Part shown: positions 24,317 through 32,741 of the stretch, one piece after another
Position numbering within the stretch: position 1 is the first letter of the stretch
How the letters are laid out: every line of letters starts with the position of its first letter
From: Desulfobulbaceae bacterium UBA5611
GTDB taxonomy: Bacteria > Desulfobacterota > Desulfobulbia > Desulfobulbales > Desulfocapsaceae
Length of the DNA: 35,273 nucleotides
Direction: 5' to 3'
NCBI GenBank assembly: GCA_002424635.1
Contig: DIKT01000067.1
Span: 22,720 to 57,992 of the forward strand
Position numbers and translations under genes: made by a program
The notes under the pieces: generated by a model
The model's input: the letters and a program-made list of their open reading frames with translations, nothing else
Database searches by the model: none
What the model was told of the DNA's origin: nothing

Positions 24317-25615
24317 ATGAATAAAATACGATCGCTACTTCTTCTCCTCCTCGGTATTGGCCTGTTCTTAAGCGCTACTACTCAACCAGTCCGGGCAGAG
24401 GCCAAGGTCTATCTCGATATTACTGCTTCCGGATCACGCAAAATAAATATGGCCGTTCCCTGGTTTACCAACACGGCCCAGTCTGGTGAGTTACAGGCCT
24501 TTGGCCGGGAACTGGCCAATACACTGGAAAAGGCGCTGGAGTTTCACGGGATCATTGCCATTATTCCCAATCAAAATTACTCAGGTACCAATAATCCTGA
24601 CTGGAAACAGCTGGGAGCTGATTACACCGTTCTTGGCAGTTATGCCATGTCTCCTGCTGGTGTCAATTATGAGATGCGCCTTCTGGATGTGGCCGGCGGC
24701 GCTATGATTCTCGGTAAACAATATACGGGAACAGCGGAGCAGAAACAGGAAATCATCTTTAAATTTTGTGACAGCGTCATCAAGGAACTCACCGGTGAAG
24801 AGGGTATCGCCACCAGTCAGATCGCCTTTATCGCCGATAGTACCGGTACCAAAGAGGCCTATCTGACAAACATCCTGGGCGACAAGGTCCGGCAGGTTAC
24901 GCGCCATAAAAATCTGGTGGTCTCTCCCCGTTTTACGCCGAATGGACAGAACCTCAGCTATACCTCCTATCACAAAGGCAATCAGAATCTCTATATCACT
25001 AATCTAAACCAGAGCACTGCAACTCAGGTTCTTTCAAAAAGAAAAGGGATGAATCTGGGCCCGGCCTGGTCCCCCGACGGACAAAGAATGATTTTGACCC
25101 TGAGCCAGGACGGCAATCCTGATCTTTATCTGCTGGACCGACAGGGTAATATTATAGAACAACTGACCAGACGTTCCGGCATCAATGTCTCGGCCGCCTG
25201 GTCACCAGATGGAAATACTATTGCCTTTGTCTCTGACCGCAGCGGCAAACCGCAGATCTATCTTATGGATATCAACACAAAAAATGCTAAAAGACTGACA
25301 TTTAAAGGAACAGAAAATGCGGAGCCCGCCTGGTCTCCCAAGGGAGATCTTCTGGCATACTCCAGCCTGATCAGTGGTTCCTACCAGATTTGCACGATCG
25401 CTCCTCAGGAAGGGGCCACACCTCTGCAAGTGACTAAAGACTCCGGTCACCATGAATCACCAGACTGGTCTCCTGATGGTAAACAACTGATCTTTTCAAA
25501 ACGGGTAGGCAATAACCAAAGAATATTCGCAATCTTGAAAAACGGTTCCTATCAGCGGCAACTCTTCGCAATAAAGGGCAATCAGACCTCTCCCCGATGG
25601 TCCATTAAAAAATAA
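24317..25615 (+). CDS. tolB: Tol-Pal system periplasmic protein TolB
   Basis: The 432-residue protein starts with a Sec signal (MNKIRSLLLLLLGIGLFLSA, cleavage likely after VRA). An N-terminal alpha/beta domain (about 30-160) leads to a six-bladed beta propeller, visible as repeated SPDG- and W-containing motifs (PAWSPDGQRM, AAWSPDGNTI, PAWSPKGDLL, PDWSPDGKQL and the closing PRWS). Length matches E. coli TolB (430). TolB normally contacts Pal and TolA. No pal gene follows here. Confidence 0.95.
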   Translation: MNKIRSLLLLLLGIGLFLSATTQPVRAEAKVYLDITASGSRKINMAVPWFTNTAQSGELQAFGRELANTLEKALEFHGIIAIIPNQNYSGTNNPDWKQLGADYTVLGSYAMSPAGVNYEMRLLDVAGGAMILGKQYTGTAEQKQEIIFKFCDSVIKELTGEEGIATSQIAFIADSTGTKEAYLTNILGDKVRQVTRHKNLVVSPRFTPNGQNLSYTSYHKGNQNLYITNLNQSTATQVLSKRKGMNLGPAWSPDGQRMILTLSQDGNPDLYLLDRQGNIIEQLTRRSGINVSAAWSPDGNTIAFVSDRSGKPQIYLMDINTKNAKRLTFKGTENAEPAWSPKGDLLAYSSLISGSYQICTIAPQEGATPLQVTKDSGHHESPDWSPDGKQLIFSKRVGNNQRIFAILKNGSYQRQLFAIKGNQTSPRWSIKK

Positions 25616-25654
25616 TATTTTTAATAAAAGATATCATTCAACAGGGTATATGCC

Positions 25655-26737
25655 ATGAAAAAATCTCTTTTTACTTTAGTTTCCCTTATCTCCCTGAGTC
25701 CTTTTCTTATTCAATGTGCCAGTCAGAATGAGGTAAGAACGCTGACCTATCAACTGCATGCCGTCAATAAAAAGGTTGAGGACATGCAGGCCAATACTGT
25801 TGGCGACATACAGAAGAAACAGGCCTCTTCATCTGGTCAGTTAAATGAACTGCAACAGGAGATCATGGCGCTCAAAAGTGAACTGGAGGCAACAGCTGCC
25901 GTTAATCGTGAATTTCAGCAGCAGAACAAAACGCTGGAAACAACACTACAGGAAATAGTTTCCAAGCAATCATCCGATACCGATACCAAAATAAGCCAGC
26001 TTAATGAACAGCTCAAACAACAACAGGACAACGTTACCAATCTCCAGATAGCCAGGGCCCAAGAAGCTGAACGCCGGGCCCGTGCGGCAGCTGAAGCCGC
26101 TGAAGCGGCAAGATTGAAGGTAAAATCGACAGGAAACAATCAGGCCATTGCCCATTTACAGGCTGAACGCAAAAAACAGATTAAAACCCAGTCACCGGCA
26201 TCAGCTAATCAAGTAACAAACAATACCGCGCCCGCCAAATTATCGTCAGCAGAAGAACAGGTTCCAGCCGACGATATGGGTCAAGCTACACCAGCCGCAC
26301 CCTCCATCGCACCGCCTGTAGCACAGGAGGAACCGGTACAGCCTGCTGCCACAGCTGCTGTTGCTTCCCCTGGTGATGAGCTATACAATCAGGCCCAGAA
26401 GAAATATGAGGCCGGAAAGTACCAGGAGGCCTATGAGATGTTCGAAGCGGCAATCGACAAAAACGGCAGCAGCAGCAATGCCATCCAGGCCCGTTATATG
26501 ATGGGAGAATCTCTCTATCAGCAAAAGGAATTCGACCAGGCGATCCTGCAGTATCAAAAGATCATTTCCAGCCAACCGAAACATGCAAAAACACCGGCCG
26601 CCCTGCTCAAACAGGCCATGGCCTTTGAGCAGCTTTCAGACAAAGAAACCGCCAAGATCCTATATCAAAAAATCATGTCCTCGTATAGCTCCAGTCCTGA
26701 AGCCGCCCAGGCCAAGAGCAAACTCTCGGCTTTATAA
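25655..26737 (+). CDS. cpoB: CpoB/YbgF-like coiled-coil TPR protein of the Tol system
   Basis: CpoB coordinates Tol with peptidoglycan synthesis in E. coli. This 360-residue version has an N-terminal export signal ending in FLIQC, with Cys21 as a possible lipidation site, though Gln before the Cys is not a standard lipobox residue. A long coiled coil follows (about 25-170), then a Pro/Ala/Gln linker and a C-terminal TPR domain (from about 240: ELYNQAQKKYEAGKYQEAYE, then two more repeats). It is longer than E. coli CpoB (263) because of the longer coiled coil and linker. It directly follows tolB, in the place usually held by pal and cpoB. Confidence 0.87.
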   Translation: MKKSLFTLVSLISLSPFLIQCASQNEVRTLTYQLHAVNKKVEDMQANTVGDIQKKQASSSGQLNELQQEIMALKSELEATAAVNREFQQQNKTLETTLQEIVSKQSSDTDTKISQLNEQLKQQQDNVTNLQIARAQEAERRARAAAEAAEAARLKVKSTGNNQAIAHLQAERKKQIKTQSPASANQVTNNTAPAKLSSAEEQVPADDMGQATPAAPSIAPPVAQEEPVQPAATAAVASPGDELYNQAQKKYEAGKYQEAYEMFEAAIDKNGSSSNAIQARYMMGESLYQQKEFDQAILQYQKIISSQPKHAKTPAALLKQAMAFEQLSDKETAKILYQKIMSSYSSSPEAAQAKSKLSAL

Positions 26738-26740
26738 AAG

Positions 26741-26760
26741 AGGAGTTTGCAACGCCTCCT
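26741..26760 (+). promoter_or_regulatory. Possible hairpin over the ribosome-binding site of tlyA
   Basis: The likely Shine-Dalgarno AGGAG (26741-26745) is exactly complementary to CTCCT (26756-26760), which ends at the GTG start. The stem of five pairs with a 10-base loop could hide the ribosome site, and the Shine-Dalgarno is 15 bases from the start, longer than usual. Confidence 0.35.
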
Positions 26761-27498
26761 GTGAAACAACGTCTTGACGAGCTCCTTGTCACCTCTGGCC
26801 TGGCTGAAAACATCAGCAAGGCCAGGGCACTGATAGGTGCCGGTCATGTCCTGGTCAATGACCGGCTAGCCGATAAGGCTGGTTGGGCATTTGCCCCTGA
26901 AGCCAAAATTCAAATCAAGCCAGGCTGCCGCTATGTCTCCCGAGGCGGCTTAAAACTGCAGGGCGCCCTTGATGCCTTTGCTTATGACCCGACAGGACAG
27001 ATTTGCGCTGACATCGGCGCTTCAAGCGGCGGTTTTACCGATTGCCTGCTCCAGCATGGAGCCGGTAAAGTTTATGCTGTCGATGTCGGCTATGGCCAAC
27101 TGGACTGGAAACTGCGCCAGGACTCACGAGTGGTGGTGATTGAACGCTTTAATGCCCGCATGATCAGCAAGGCTCAGGTCCCTGATGCAATTGATCTGGC
27201 CGTCATTGATTCCTCGTTTATCTCTCTGACCAAACTGATTCCACCGCTTCTGCCTCTTTTTGGCGAACATATTCATGTAATCGCCCTGATCAAACCCCAG
27301 TTTGAACTGGCCCGGGACAAAATTCCCAAGGGCGGAGTCATCCTTGACCCCGAGCTTCATGATGAGGCCATATCGAAAATACAGCTCTTCAGCGAAAAAC
27401 TTGACCTGACCTGCCAGGGAGTGGTCAGATCATCTCTGTTAGGGCCGAAAGGCAATAGTGAATTTTTAATTTATCTGACGGCGCCGAATAAATTTTAA
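26761..27498 (+). CDS. tlyA: TlyA-family rRNA (cytidine-2'-O)-methyltransferase
   Basis: The 245-residue protein has an N-terminal S4 RNA-binding domain (1-60: KQRLDELLVTSGLAENISKA) and a FtsJ-like methyltransferase domain with GASSGGFTDCLL as the SAM loop, followed by VYAVDVGYGQLDWKLR. TlyA methylates ribosomal RNA and affects capreomycin sensitivity in some bacteria; older annotations call it a hemolysin. The GTG start is chosen because the S4 domain begins at residue 2. It lies 23 bases after cpoB on the same strand and ends 11 bases from the convergent M48 gene, so no room remains for a terminator between them. Confidence 0.92.
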   Translation: MKQRLDELLVTSGLAENISKARALIGAGHVLVNDRLADKAGWAFAPEAKIQIKPGCRYVSRGGLKLQGALDAFAYDPTGQICADIGASSGGFTDCLLQHGAGKVYAVDVGYGQLDWKLRQDSRVVVIERFNARMISKAQVPDAIDLAVIDSSFISLTKLIPPLLPLFGEHIHVIALIKPQFELARDKIPKGGVILDPELHDEAISKIQLFSEKLDLTCQGVVRSSLLGPKGNSEFLIYLTAPNKF

Positions 27499-27509
27499 TA
27501 TTACCAAGA

Positions 27510-28997
27510 TTAGCGACGCCGGTCGCGCCTTTGCTCTTCTTCTTTCTTTTTTTTCTCTTCTTCCTGTTTCTGTTTTGAGCCAGGGCCATCCTCCAGACGT
27601 TCAATAGTGTCCAGCATTTTTTCGGCATCTTCAAAAATATCGCGCGGCAGAGCTCGCTCTTTGATGACCTTTTCAAAATTTTCCTGGGCCAGTTCGATCC
27701 GTCCCTCGTATAGATAATATTTGCCCAGATAAAAGGACGATTCTCCTTGGTTACCCTGGGTGGCGCGGAGTTTGCCCAGCTCAAAGTAGACCTGGGAATA
27801 TTCCGGCATCTCACGGGCCACGGTAAAGAGATTTATTTCAGCCTCTTTCATCCTGCCAAGCTCCAGATAGATCTTGGCAAGCTGAAAAACAGCCCACAGA
27901 TCTTGCGGATTCTGGCTGCTGGCCTGCAACGTCAAGGCCAGAGCCTTGTCCTGGTGGCCAGCCGCCAGTTCTACCCGCCCCAGATCTACCAGCAGGATTG
28001 AACGATCCGGATAGGCGGCAATAACTTCCCGTAATAAGTCATGACTGCGGTCATAATTATTGGCCTCTCTCTCCACCTGTGACAGACCATACCTGGCCAT
28101 GGTTTTATCAAAAGCAGAGGCATTGGGATCAGCAATCTTGGTGGCCAGAAAATTACGAAACTGGCCTTCATCTTCGATCTGTGACAGGATCCGATATTTG
28201 GCACGGACAAAAGAAAAATCATCGATTGGCGACGGCTTCTTCAATGCAGATCCATCAACAGCCATAAGTGATTGTACATAGCCAAGACGGGCTTCCGGAT
28301 CAGGATGGGTGAGCAGATACTGTGGGACCTGATCCATACGATAGCGAGTGATCCGGCGCATGCTCTTCAGCATCTTTTCCATCGCTACCGGATCTCTCTC
28401 CATTTTTTTCATCCAGCCATAAGAGAGCAGATCGGCCTCCTCCTCATCCTGACGACTGAAGTGCAGATTCAAGGCCTGACTAGCCGCCATCGAACCTGCC
28501 AGCAGGGCTTGACCAGCTACGCCACCACCACCAAGGGCCAGACCGGCAAGAGCAACAGCCATGGCCCCAAGGCCCACTTTGGAGCCTTTTTCCATACGTG
28601 AGGCGATATGGCGGCTGACCACATGACCAACCTCATGGGCCATAACCGAGACTAATTCATCCTCGCTGTTCATGGTCTCGATAAGGCCGGAATGAAAAAA
28701 GATCAGCCCGGAGGGAGCAGCAAAGGCATTAAATTCCTTATTTTTAATAACAAAAAAACGATAATCAAAAAAATGAGCCGATGATACCTTCAGCACTTCC
28801 GCTCCTAGTTCATTGATATATTGAGAAATATCAGGATCATCAATAAGAGGGAAAGCCAACCGGATCTGGTACAGCAGGATCTCTCCTACCTCCCGTTCTT
28901 CACCAACGGTAAAAGCCAGAACAGGCCGGGCGCAGGAAAAATTGACGACAACCAAGACGAGCAGCAAGGCCAGCATTTTTTGCATATTTTTCTTCAT
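27510..28997 (-). CDS. M48-family zinc metalloprotease with TPR repeats (BepA/YfgC-like)
   Basis: BepA-type proteases act in the periplasm on outer-membrane protein assembly. The 495-residue protein has a signal peptide (about 1-29), an M48 domain with HEVGH (His121, Glu122, His125) and a later Glu in QDEEEADLLSYGW as third ligand, then a TPR array (about 320-460). The last 20 residues are an unusual run of Lys, Glu, Gln and Arg, probably disordered. The ATG overlaps the oleD stop (ATGA), and no Shine-Dalgarno of its own is seen, so translation is probably coupled. Coupling of a protease to ole genes is not expected from known Ole biology and may simply be operon sharing. Confidence 0.92.
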   Translation of the reverse strand: MKKNMQKMLALLLVLVVVNFSCARPVLAFTVGEEREVGEILLYQIRLAFPLIDDPDISQYINELGAEVLKVSSAHFFDYRFFVIKNKEFNAFAAPSGLIFFHSGLIETMNSEDELVSVMAHEVGHVVSRHIASRMEKGSKVGLGAMAVALAGLALGGGGVAGQALLAGSMAASQALNLHFSRQDEEEADLLSYGWMKKMERDPVAMEKMLKSMRRITRYRMDQVPQYLLTHPDPEARLGYVQSLMAVDGSALKKPSPIDDFSFVRAKYRILSQIEDEGQFRNFLATKIADPNASAFDKTMARYGLSQVEREANNYDRSHDLLREVIAAYPDRSILLVDLGRVELAAGHQDKALALTLQASSQNPQDLWAVFQLAKIYLELGRMKEAEINLFTVAREMPEYSQVYFELGKLRATQGNQGESSFYLGKYYLYEGRIELAQENFEKVIKERALPRDIFEDAEKMLDTIERLEDGPGSKQKQEEEKKKKEEEQRRDRRR

Positions 28998-29986
28998 TTT
29001 TTTGTCAATGATGCGAGCAATCGCTCCACTCCCTGTTCGGTTGAGACCAATGGTTGATAACCAAGATCACGCCTGGCCCCAGCAATGGAAAAATAGTGCG
29101 ACTTGGCAAGCTGGTGGGCCAGAAAACGGGTCATCTGCGGTTCTTCCTGCCAACCGGCCAGGCGATAAATGCCCTCCAGGAGGGCACCAATTCCATAGGC
29201 TGCCGGAAATGAAATTTTAGTACGTACTTCAGCAATGTCAAGCCGGGAAAAAAGATCATTAATCCAAAACCAAAGATTAACCGGCTCGCCCTGACTGATA
29301 AAATAGGCCCGCCCGGCAGCCGTTCCGACGCCGGCTAGGTTATCAGCAGCCAGCAGATGGGCATGAGCCACATTATCGATATAGGAGATATCGACTAGAT
29401 TGTGGCCTGCACCGACCTGCCGGAGTTGCCCTGTTCTACCCCTGTTAATAAGTCGTGGAATAAGATGGGGATCGCCTGGTCCCCACACCAGATGCGGTCT
29501 GAGGGCACAGGTTTGCAGGTTGTGATCAGAGGCGGCCAGGACCAGTTGCTCAGCCATGACCTTGCTGCGGGCATAATGACAAAGAAAGCGGTCGGCATAA
29601 GGCAATTGCTCATCACCATGGCAGATGGCCTGCCGGTTGAACACTACCGATGGCGTTGAGGTGTAGACCAGCTGCCTGACTCCTGCCGCCTGGCAACCGG
29701 CAAGGACATTGTCAGTACCCAGGACATTGGTGGTATAATAATCGTGCCATGTCCCCCATATCCCGGCCTTGGCCGCCACATGAAAAACGGTGTCCATGCC
29801 CCGGCAGCATTCCCGGATGAATGCACGATCTCCGATATCGCCCTGGCGGCAGGTTACCCCCAAGGCTGCAAGCTCTGGGTAGGGATGACGACCGATAACC
29901 AGACACTGGATATCCCGGGCCAGTAACCGGCGGACAATGGCCTGCCCGACAAAACCGCCGCCGCCGGTAATCAGGACCTTATGCAT
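28994..29986 (-). CDS. oleD: NADPH-dependent 2-alkyl-3-oxoalkanoate reductase OleD-like
   Basis: OleD reduces the beta-keto acid made by OleA to a beta-hydroxy acid. The 330-residue protein is an extended SDR of the 3-beta-HSD type, with the NAD(P) loop GGGGFVG at 8-14, VAAKAGIWG (70-78), YTSTPSVVF and the catalytic Tyr138/Lys142 in YARSK. AAKAGIWG and STPSVVF are typical of OleD. The gene overlaps oleC by 16 bases and the protease gene by four. Identity as OleD rests on the neighbours as well as the sequence; a sterol-type dehydrogenase is the alternative. Confidence 0.87.
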   Translation of the reverse strand: MHKVLITGGGGFVGQAIVRRLLARDIQCLVIGRHPYPELAALGVTCRQGDIGDRAFIRECCRGMDTVFHVAAKAGIWGTWHDYYTTNVLGTDNVLAGCQAAGVRQLVYTSTPSVVFNRQAICHGDEQLPYADRFLCHYARSKVMAEQLVLAASDHNLQTCALRPHLVWGPGDPHLIPRLINRGRTGQLRQVGAGHNLVDISYIDNVAHAHLLAADNLAGVGTAAGRAYFISQGEPVNLWFWINDLFSRLDIAEVRTKISFPAAYGIGALLEGIYRLAGWQEEPQMTRFLAHQLAKSHYFSIAGARRDLGYQPLVSTEQGVERLLASLTKK

Positions 29987-31611
29987 GGGTGCCTCTTGAG
30001 CTTCTGCCGGGCCCAGTCAGCCAACTGCTCACGAAAGATCTTGGCATTATGACGGATATCCACCGGAAAATCAGGATGGAGCAGAAACAACTGAATCGAC
30101 CTGGTCAAGGCAGAGGCGGCGGCCAGTGCCCGCACCTCAGCCAGCAGCCTGACATTTGCTATCTGTCTGGGCTTAACCGGCTCAACAATCATGACCGGCT
30201 GCTGCCAACCTGGATGCTGAGGGTCAGGAATGCCCACCAAGGCTGATCTGGAGACTGCCGGGTGTTCATTGATAATAGCCTCGCAGGGGATGGTATGAAG
30301 GGTGCCGGTTGCTGTCTTGACCCGATGGGCGCGCCTGCCGCAGAACCAGAGCCGACCCTGGCCATCAAGATAACCCAGATCGCCCATCCGGTGCCAGAAG
30401 GAGCCCTTATCGATGATCTTGGCCAGCCTGTTTTCCTGATCATTATTGTCATAGGCCCGGGTCACCACAGCACCGCGCACTACGATCTCACCGATCTCGC
30501 CCACGGGCAGGCACAGTGCATCTTGCCACAACGCAACAGGGGCATCAGAAAGAGCAATCACCCTGATTTCCATGCCCGGCAAGGCTCTACCGACACAAAA
30601 ACCATGACCCTTACGGCTCAGGGGCCAGGTGGACTCCACGATCTCTTTTCCTTCCATGGAGACAATGGGCAGACTTTCAGTCGCGCCATAAGGCGTATGG
30701 ATCCTGGCTCTGGCCGGCAGCACCGCCTGCAGTCTGGCTATCAGATCGCCGGGAATCGGTGCCCCGGCCATAAGCACCTGCTGCAGGTGATCGAGAACAA
30801 TACCCTGCTCGAGACAATAGCGGCTGACCACCTTCCAGATGGCAGGTGAGCCGAAGGAATAAGTCACCTTCTGCTCCTGCAGCGACCGGACGAATTTCCG
30901 GGGATCTACTTGGGCCGGTCTGGTCGGATCCATATCCGGAATAACCGCTCTGGCTCCCAGGGCTATGGCAAAAAGGGCAAACAAAGGAAAACCGGGCTGA
31001 TCAATCTGTCCCGGACCGATCTGATAATAATCCCTGATCAGGCGCAACTGGGCATTAAAGACCCCATGCTCATAACGGACGCCTTTAGGCGGTCCGGTGG
31101 ACCCGGTGGTAAAGATGATGGCCGCCAGTTCATCGGCCTGCGCGGGATAGACCGGGAAGCTGCGAGTGGCTATGCCTGCCTCCTGGCAGATATCCGGCCC
31201 CAGCAGCCCCCAGGAAGAGCCACAGCAGAAGGAATGTTTGACGGAGCGGAAAGGGGTACGACAAAGCAGGCGAAACAGATGAGCCAGGGGAATGCCGATA
31301 AAAACCTGGGGCTGGACGCCGGCAATACAACGCAGCAGATTGCAGTAGCCCATACCGGGGTCAATAAGAATCACCACCGCCCCCAACTTGAAGAGGGCGA
31401 AACTCAGACAGATAAAATCAGCCGAGGGCCTGACCATCAGTATCACCCGCTGGCCTGGTGTAATCCCTTTCTGCTTCAGATAAAAGGCCAGCCCATCAGC
31501 GCGGCCATTGAGTTCCGCAAAGCTCATGGCCCTGCCAGTGGCTGCCTCGATTAGTCCAATATCACCGGCCTGTTCACGCGCCCTCTCAGCCAGGCTCTGC
31601 CCGATATTCAC
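29971..31611 (-). CDS. oleC: Beta-lactone synthetase OleC-like (AMP-dependent synthetase)
   Basis: OleC uses ATP to convert the beta-hydroxy acid into a beta-lactone. The 546-residue protein belongs to the acyl-adenylate superfamily with the P-loop FTTGSTGPPKG at 167-177, the second motif TPYGATESLP, and GDLGYLDGQGRLWFCGR, where the Asp contacts the ribose. The hinge and C-terminal domain are complete. The family block AVIPDMDPTRPAQVDPRKF is seen in OleC and not in ordinary acyl-CoA ligases. The gene sits between oleB and oleD with overlaps of four and 16 bases. Confidence 0.9.
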   Translation of the reverse strand: MNIGQSLAERAREQAGDIGLIEAATGRAMSFAELNGRADGLAFYLKQKGITPGQRVILMVRPSADFICLSFALFKLGAVVILIDPGMGYCNLLRCIAGVQPQVFIGIPLAHLFRLLCRTPFRSVKHSFCCGSSWGLLGPDICQEAGIATRSFPVYPAQADELAAIIFTTGSTGPPKGVRYEHGVFNAQLRLIRDYYQIGPGQIDQPGFPLFALFAIALGARAVIPDMDPTRPAQVDPRKFVRSLQEQKVTYSFGSPAIWKVVSRYCLEQGIVLDHLQQVLMAGAPIPGDLIARLQAVLPARARIHTPYGATESLPIVSMEGKEIVESTWPLSRKGHGFCVGRALPGMEIRVIALSDAPVALWQDALCLPVGEIGEIVVRGAVVTRAYDNNDQENRLAKIIDKGSFWHRMGDLGYLDGQGRLWFCGRRAHRVKTATGTLHTIPCEAIINEHPAVSRSALVGIPDPQHPGWQQPVMIVEPVKPRQIANVRLLAEVRALAAASALTRSIQLFLLHPDFPVDIRHNAKIFREQLADWARQKLKRHPCIRS

Positions 31612-32495
31612 ACCGCGCCCCTATGTCCTGATATGGCTGGGCCTGCGTCAAAAAAATCTTCCAGGATAGGCCTGATTTCGGCTAAGGCATCCTCCAGTAC
31701 ATAATGGCCGGCTTCCTTGAAATAATGATAGTCGGCCTGGGGAAAACGTCGGCGCCATTCCTGATAGAAGTGATCATTAAAACAGAAATCCCGTCCTCCC
31801 CAGCAGATACAGACCGGAATACCGGCGGCGGCTAGAATCGCCAGCCCATCTTCCACCTTCTGCAAGGCGGCGTAAGACGGATGGGAGGAGGCCAGCGGGA
31901 TATCACGGACAAAGCCATAAACGGCTACCCTGTTCTGCCAGGAATCATAAGGGGCCAGATAGGCCCGGGCTACCTGCGGCCGTAACCGGCGGCGGACCGC
32001 CATAAACACCGCGGGTGCCGCAAAGCCGTTAAGCCCTCGAACCAGCAGCGCGCCCAGCACCGGCCAGCGGCAGAGGCGAATCCGCCAGGGAATCCGCTGA
32101 GAACGAAAGGCGGCGGTATTAAGGATCACCAGCTTTTCCAGGCTGGCAGGATTTCTAGCGACCACGCCCAGGCCGATTGCCCCGCCCCAGTCATGAACAA
32201 TCAGGGCATAGGAGCTGATCTGGAGCTGCAGCAACAAGGCCTCCAGATTATCTATATGATTGGTTAAGTGATAAGGATAATCCTGCGGCTTGTCAGAAAG
32301 GCCACAGCCGAGATGATCAATGACGATCACCCTATGGCTGCGAGCCAGCAGCTGGACCAGATGGCGATAATAATAAGACCAGGTCGGATTGCCATGGACC
32401 ATGACAATGACCGGCCCTGCCCCTTCATCCAGATAATGAAGGCGGTGGCCATCAATGGTGGCGAAATGAGAAGAAAAAGGATATTCTGGGTACAA
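31608..32495 (-). CDS. oleB: Beta-lactone decarboxylase OleB-like (alpha/beta hydrolase)
   Basis: OleB removes carbon dioxide from the beta-lactone to give the olefin. The 295-residue alpha/beta hydrolase resembles haloalkane dehalogenases: oxyanion motif HGNPTW (34-39), nucleophile Asp102 in IVHDWGGAIG, and catalytic His in EAGHYVLED near the C-terminus. An Asp nucleophile rather than Ser agrees with OleB. It is the first gene of the minus-strand run oleB-oleC-oleD-protease. A stand-alone dehalogenase-like hydrolase is the alternative, but the neighbours make OleB much more likely. No oleA precedes it; the next gene upstream is a divergent sensor kinase. Confidence 0.9.
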   Translation of the reverse strand: MYPEYPFSSHFATIDGHRLHYLDEGAGPVIVMVHGNPTWSYYYRHLVQLLARSHRVIVIDHLGCGLSDKPQDYPYHLTNHIDNLEALLLQLQISSYALIVHDWGGAIGLGVVARNPASLEKLVILNTAAFRSQRIPWRIRLCRWPVLGALLVRGLNGFAAPAVFMAVRRRLRPQVARAYLAPYDSWQNRVAVYGFVRDIPLASSHPSYAALQKVEDGLAILAAAGIPVCICWGGRDFCFNDHFYQEWRRRFPQADYHYFKEAGHYVLEDALAEIRPILEDFFDAGPAISGHRGAV

Positions 32496-32741
32496 GTGAG
32501 GTCTAGAAGTACGTCAAAGGTTAATAAATTCAGAATCTTTGGCTATCTGTGTACAGCTGAACCTGCAAACCAGACATATATTTATGAAAATTAAAAATAA
32601 TTTATTCTTGCTCTTTTTTTCCTGCTGAGTGTTAATGTTCATAGCAAATCGATTACAAGAATAGTCGACAGAAAACCAGTGTCAATCTTTTTTCAAATAT
32701 TCCGTCATCTCTCGTTGCTCAAAATTAAGGATCCTTTTTTT

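Noticed and set aside
30910..31554. Long open frame opposite oleC
   Set aside because: No domain motif, no ribosome site, and it lies wholly opposite a conserved gene.
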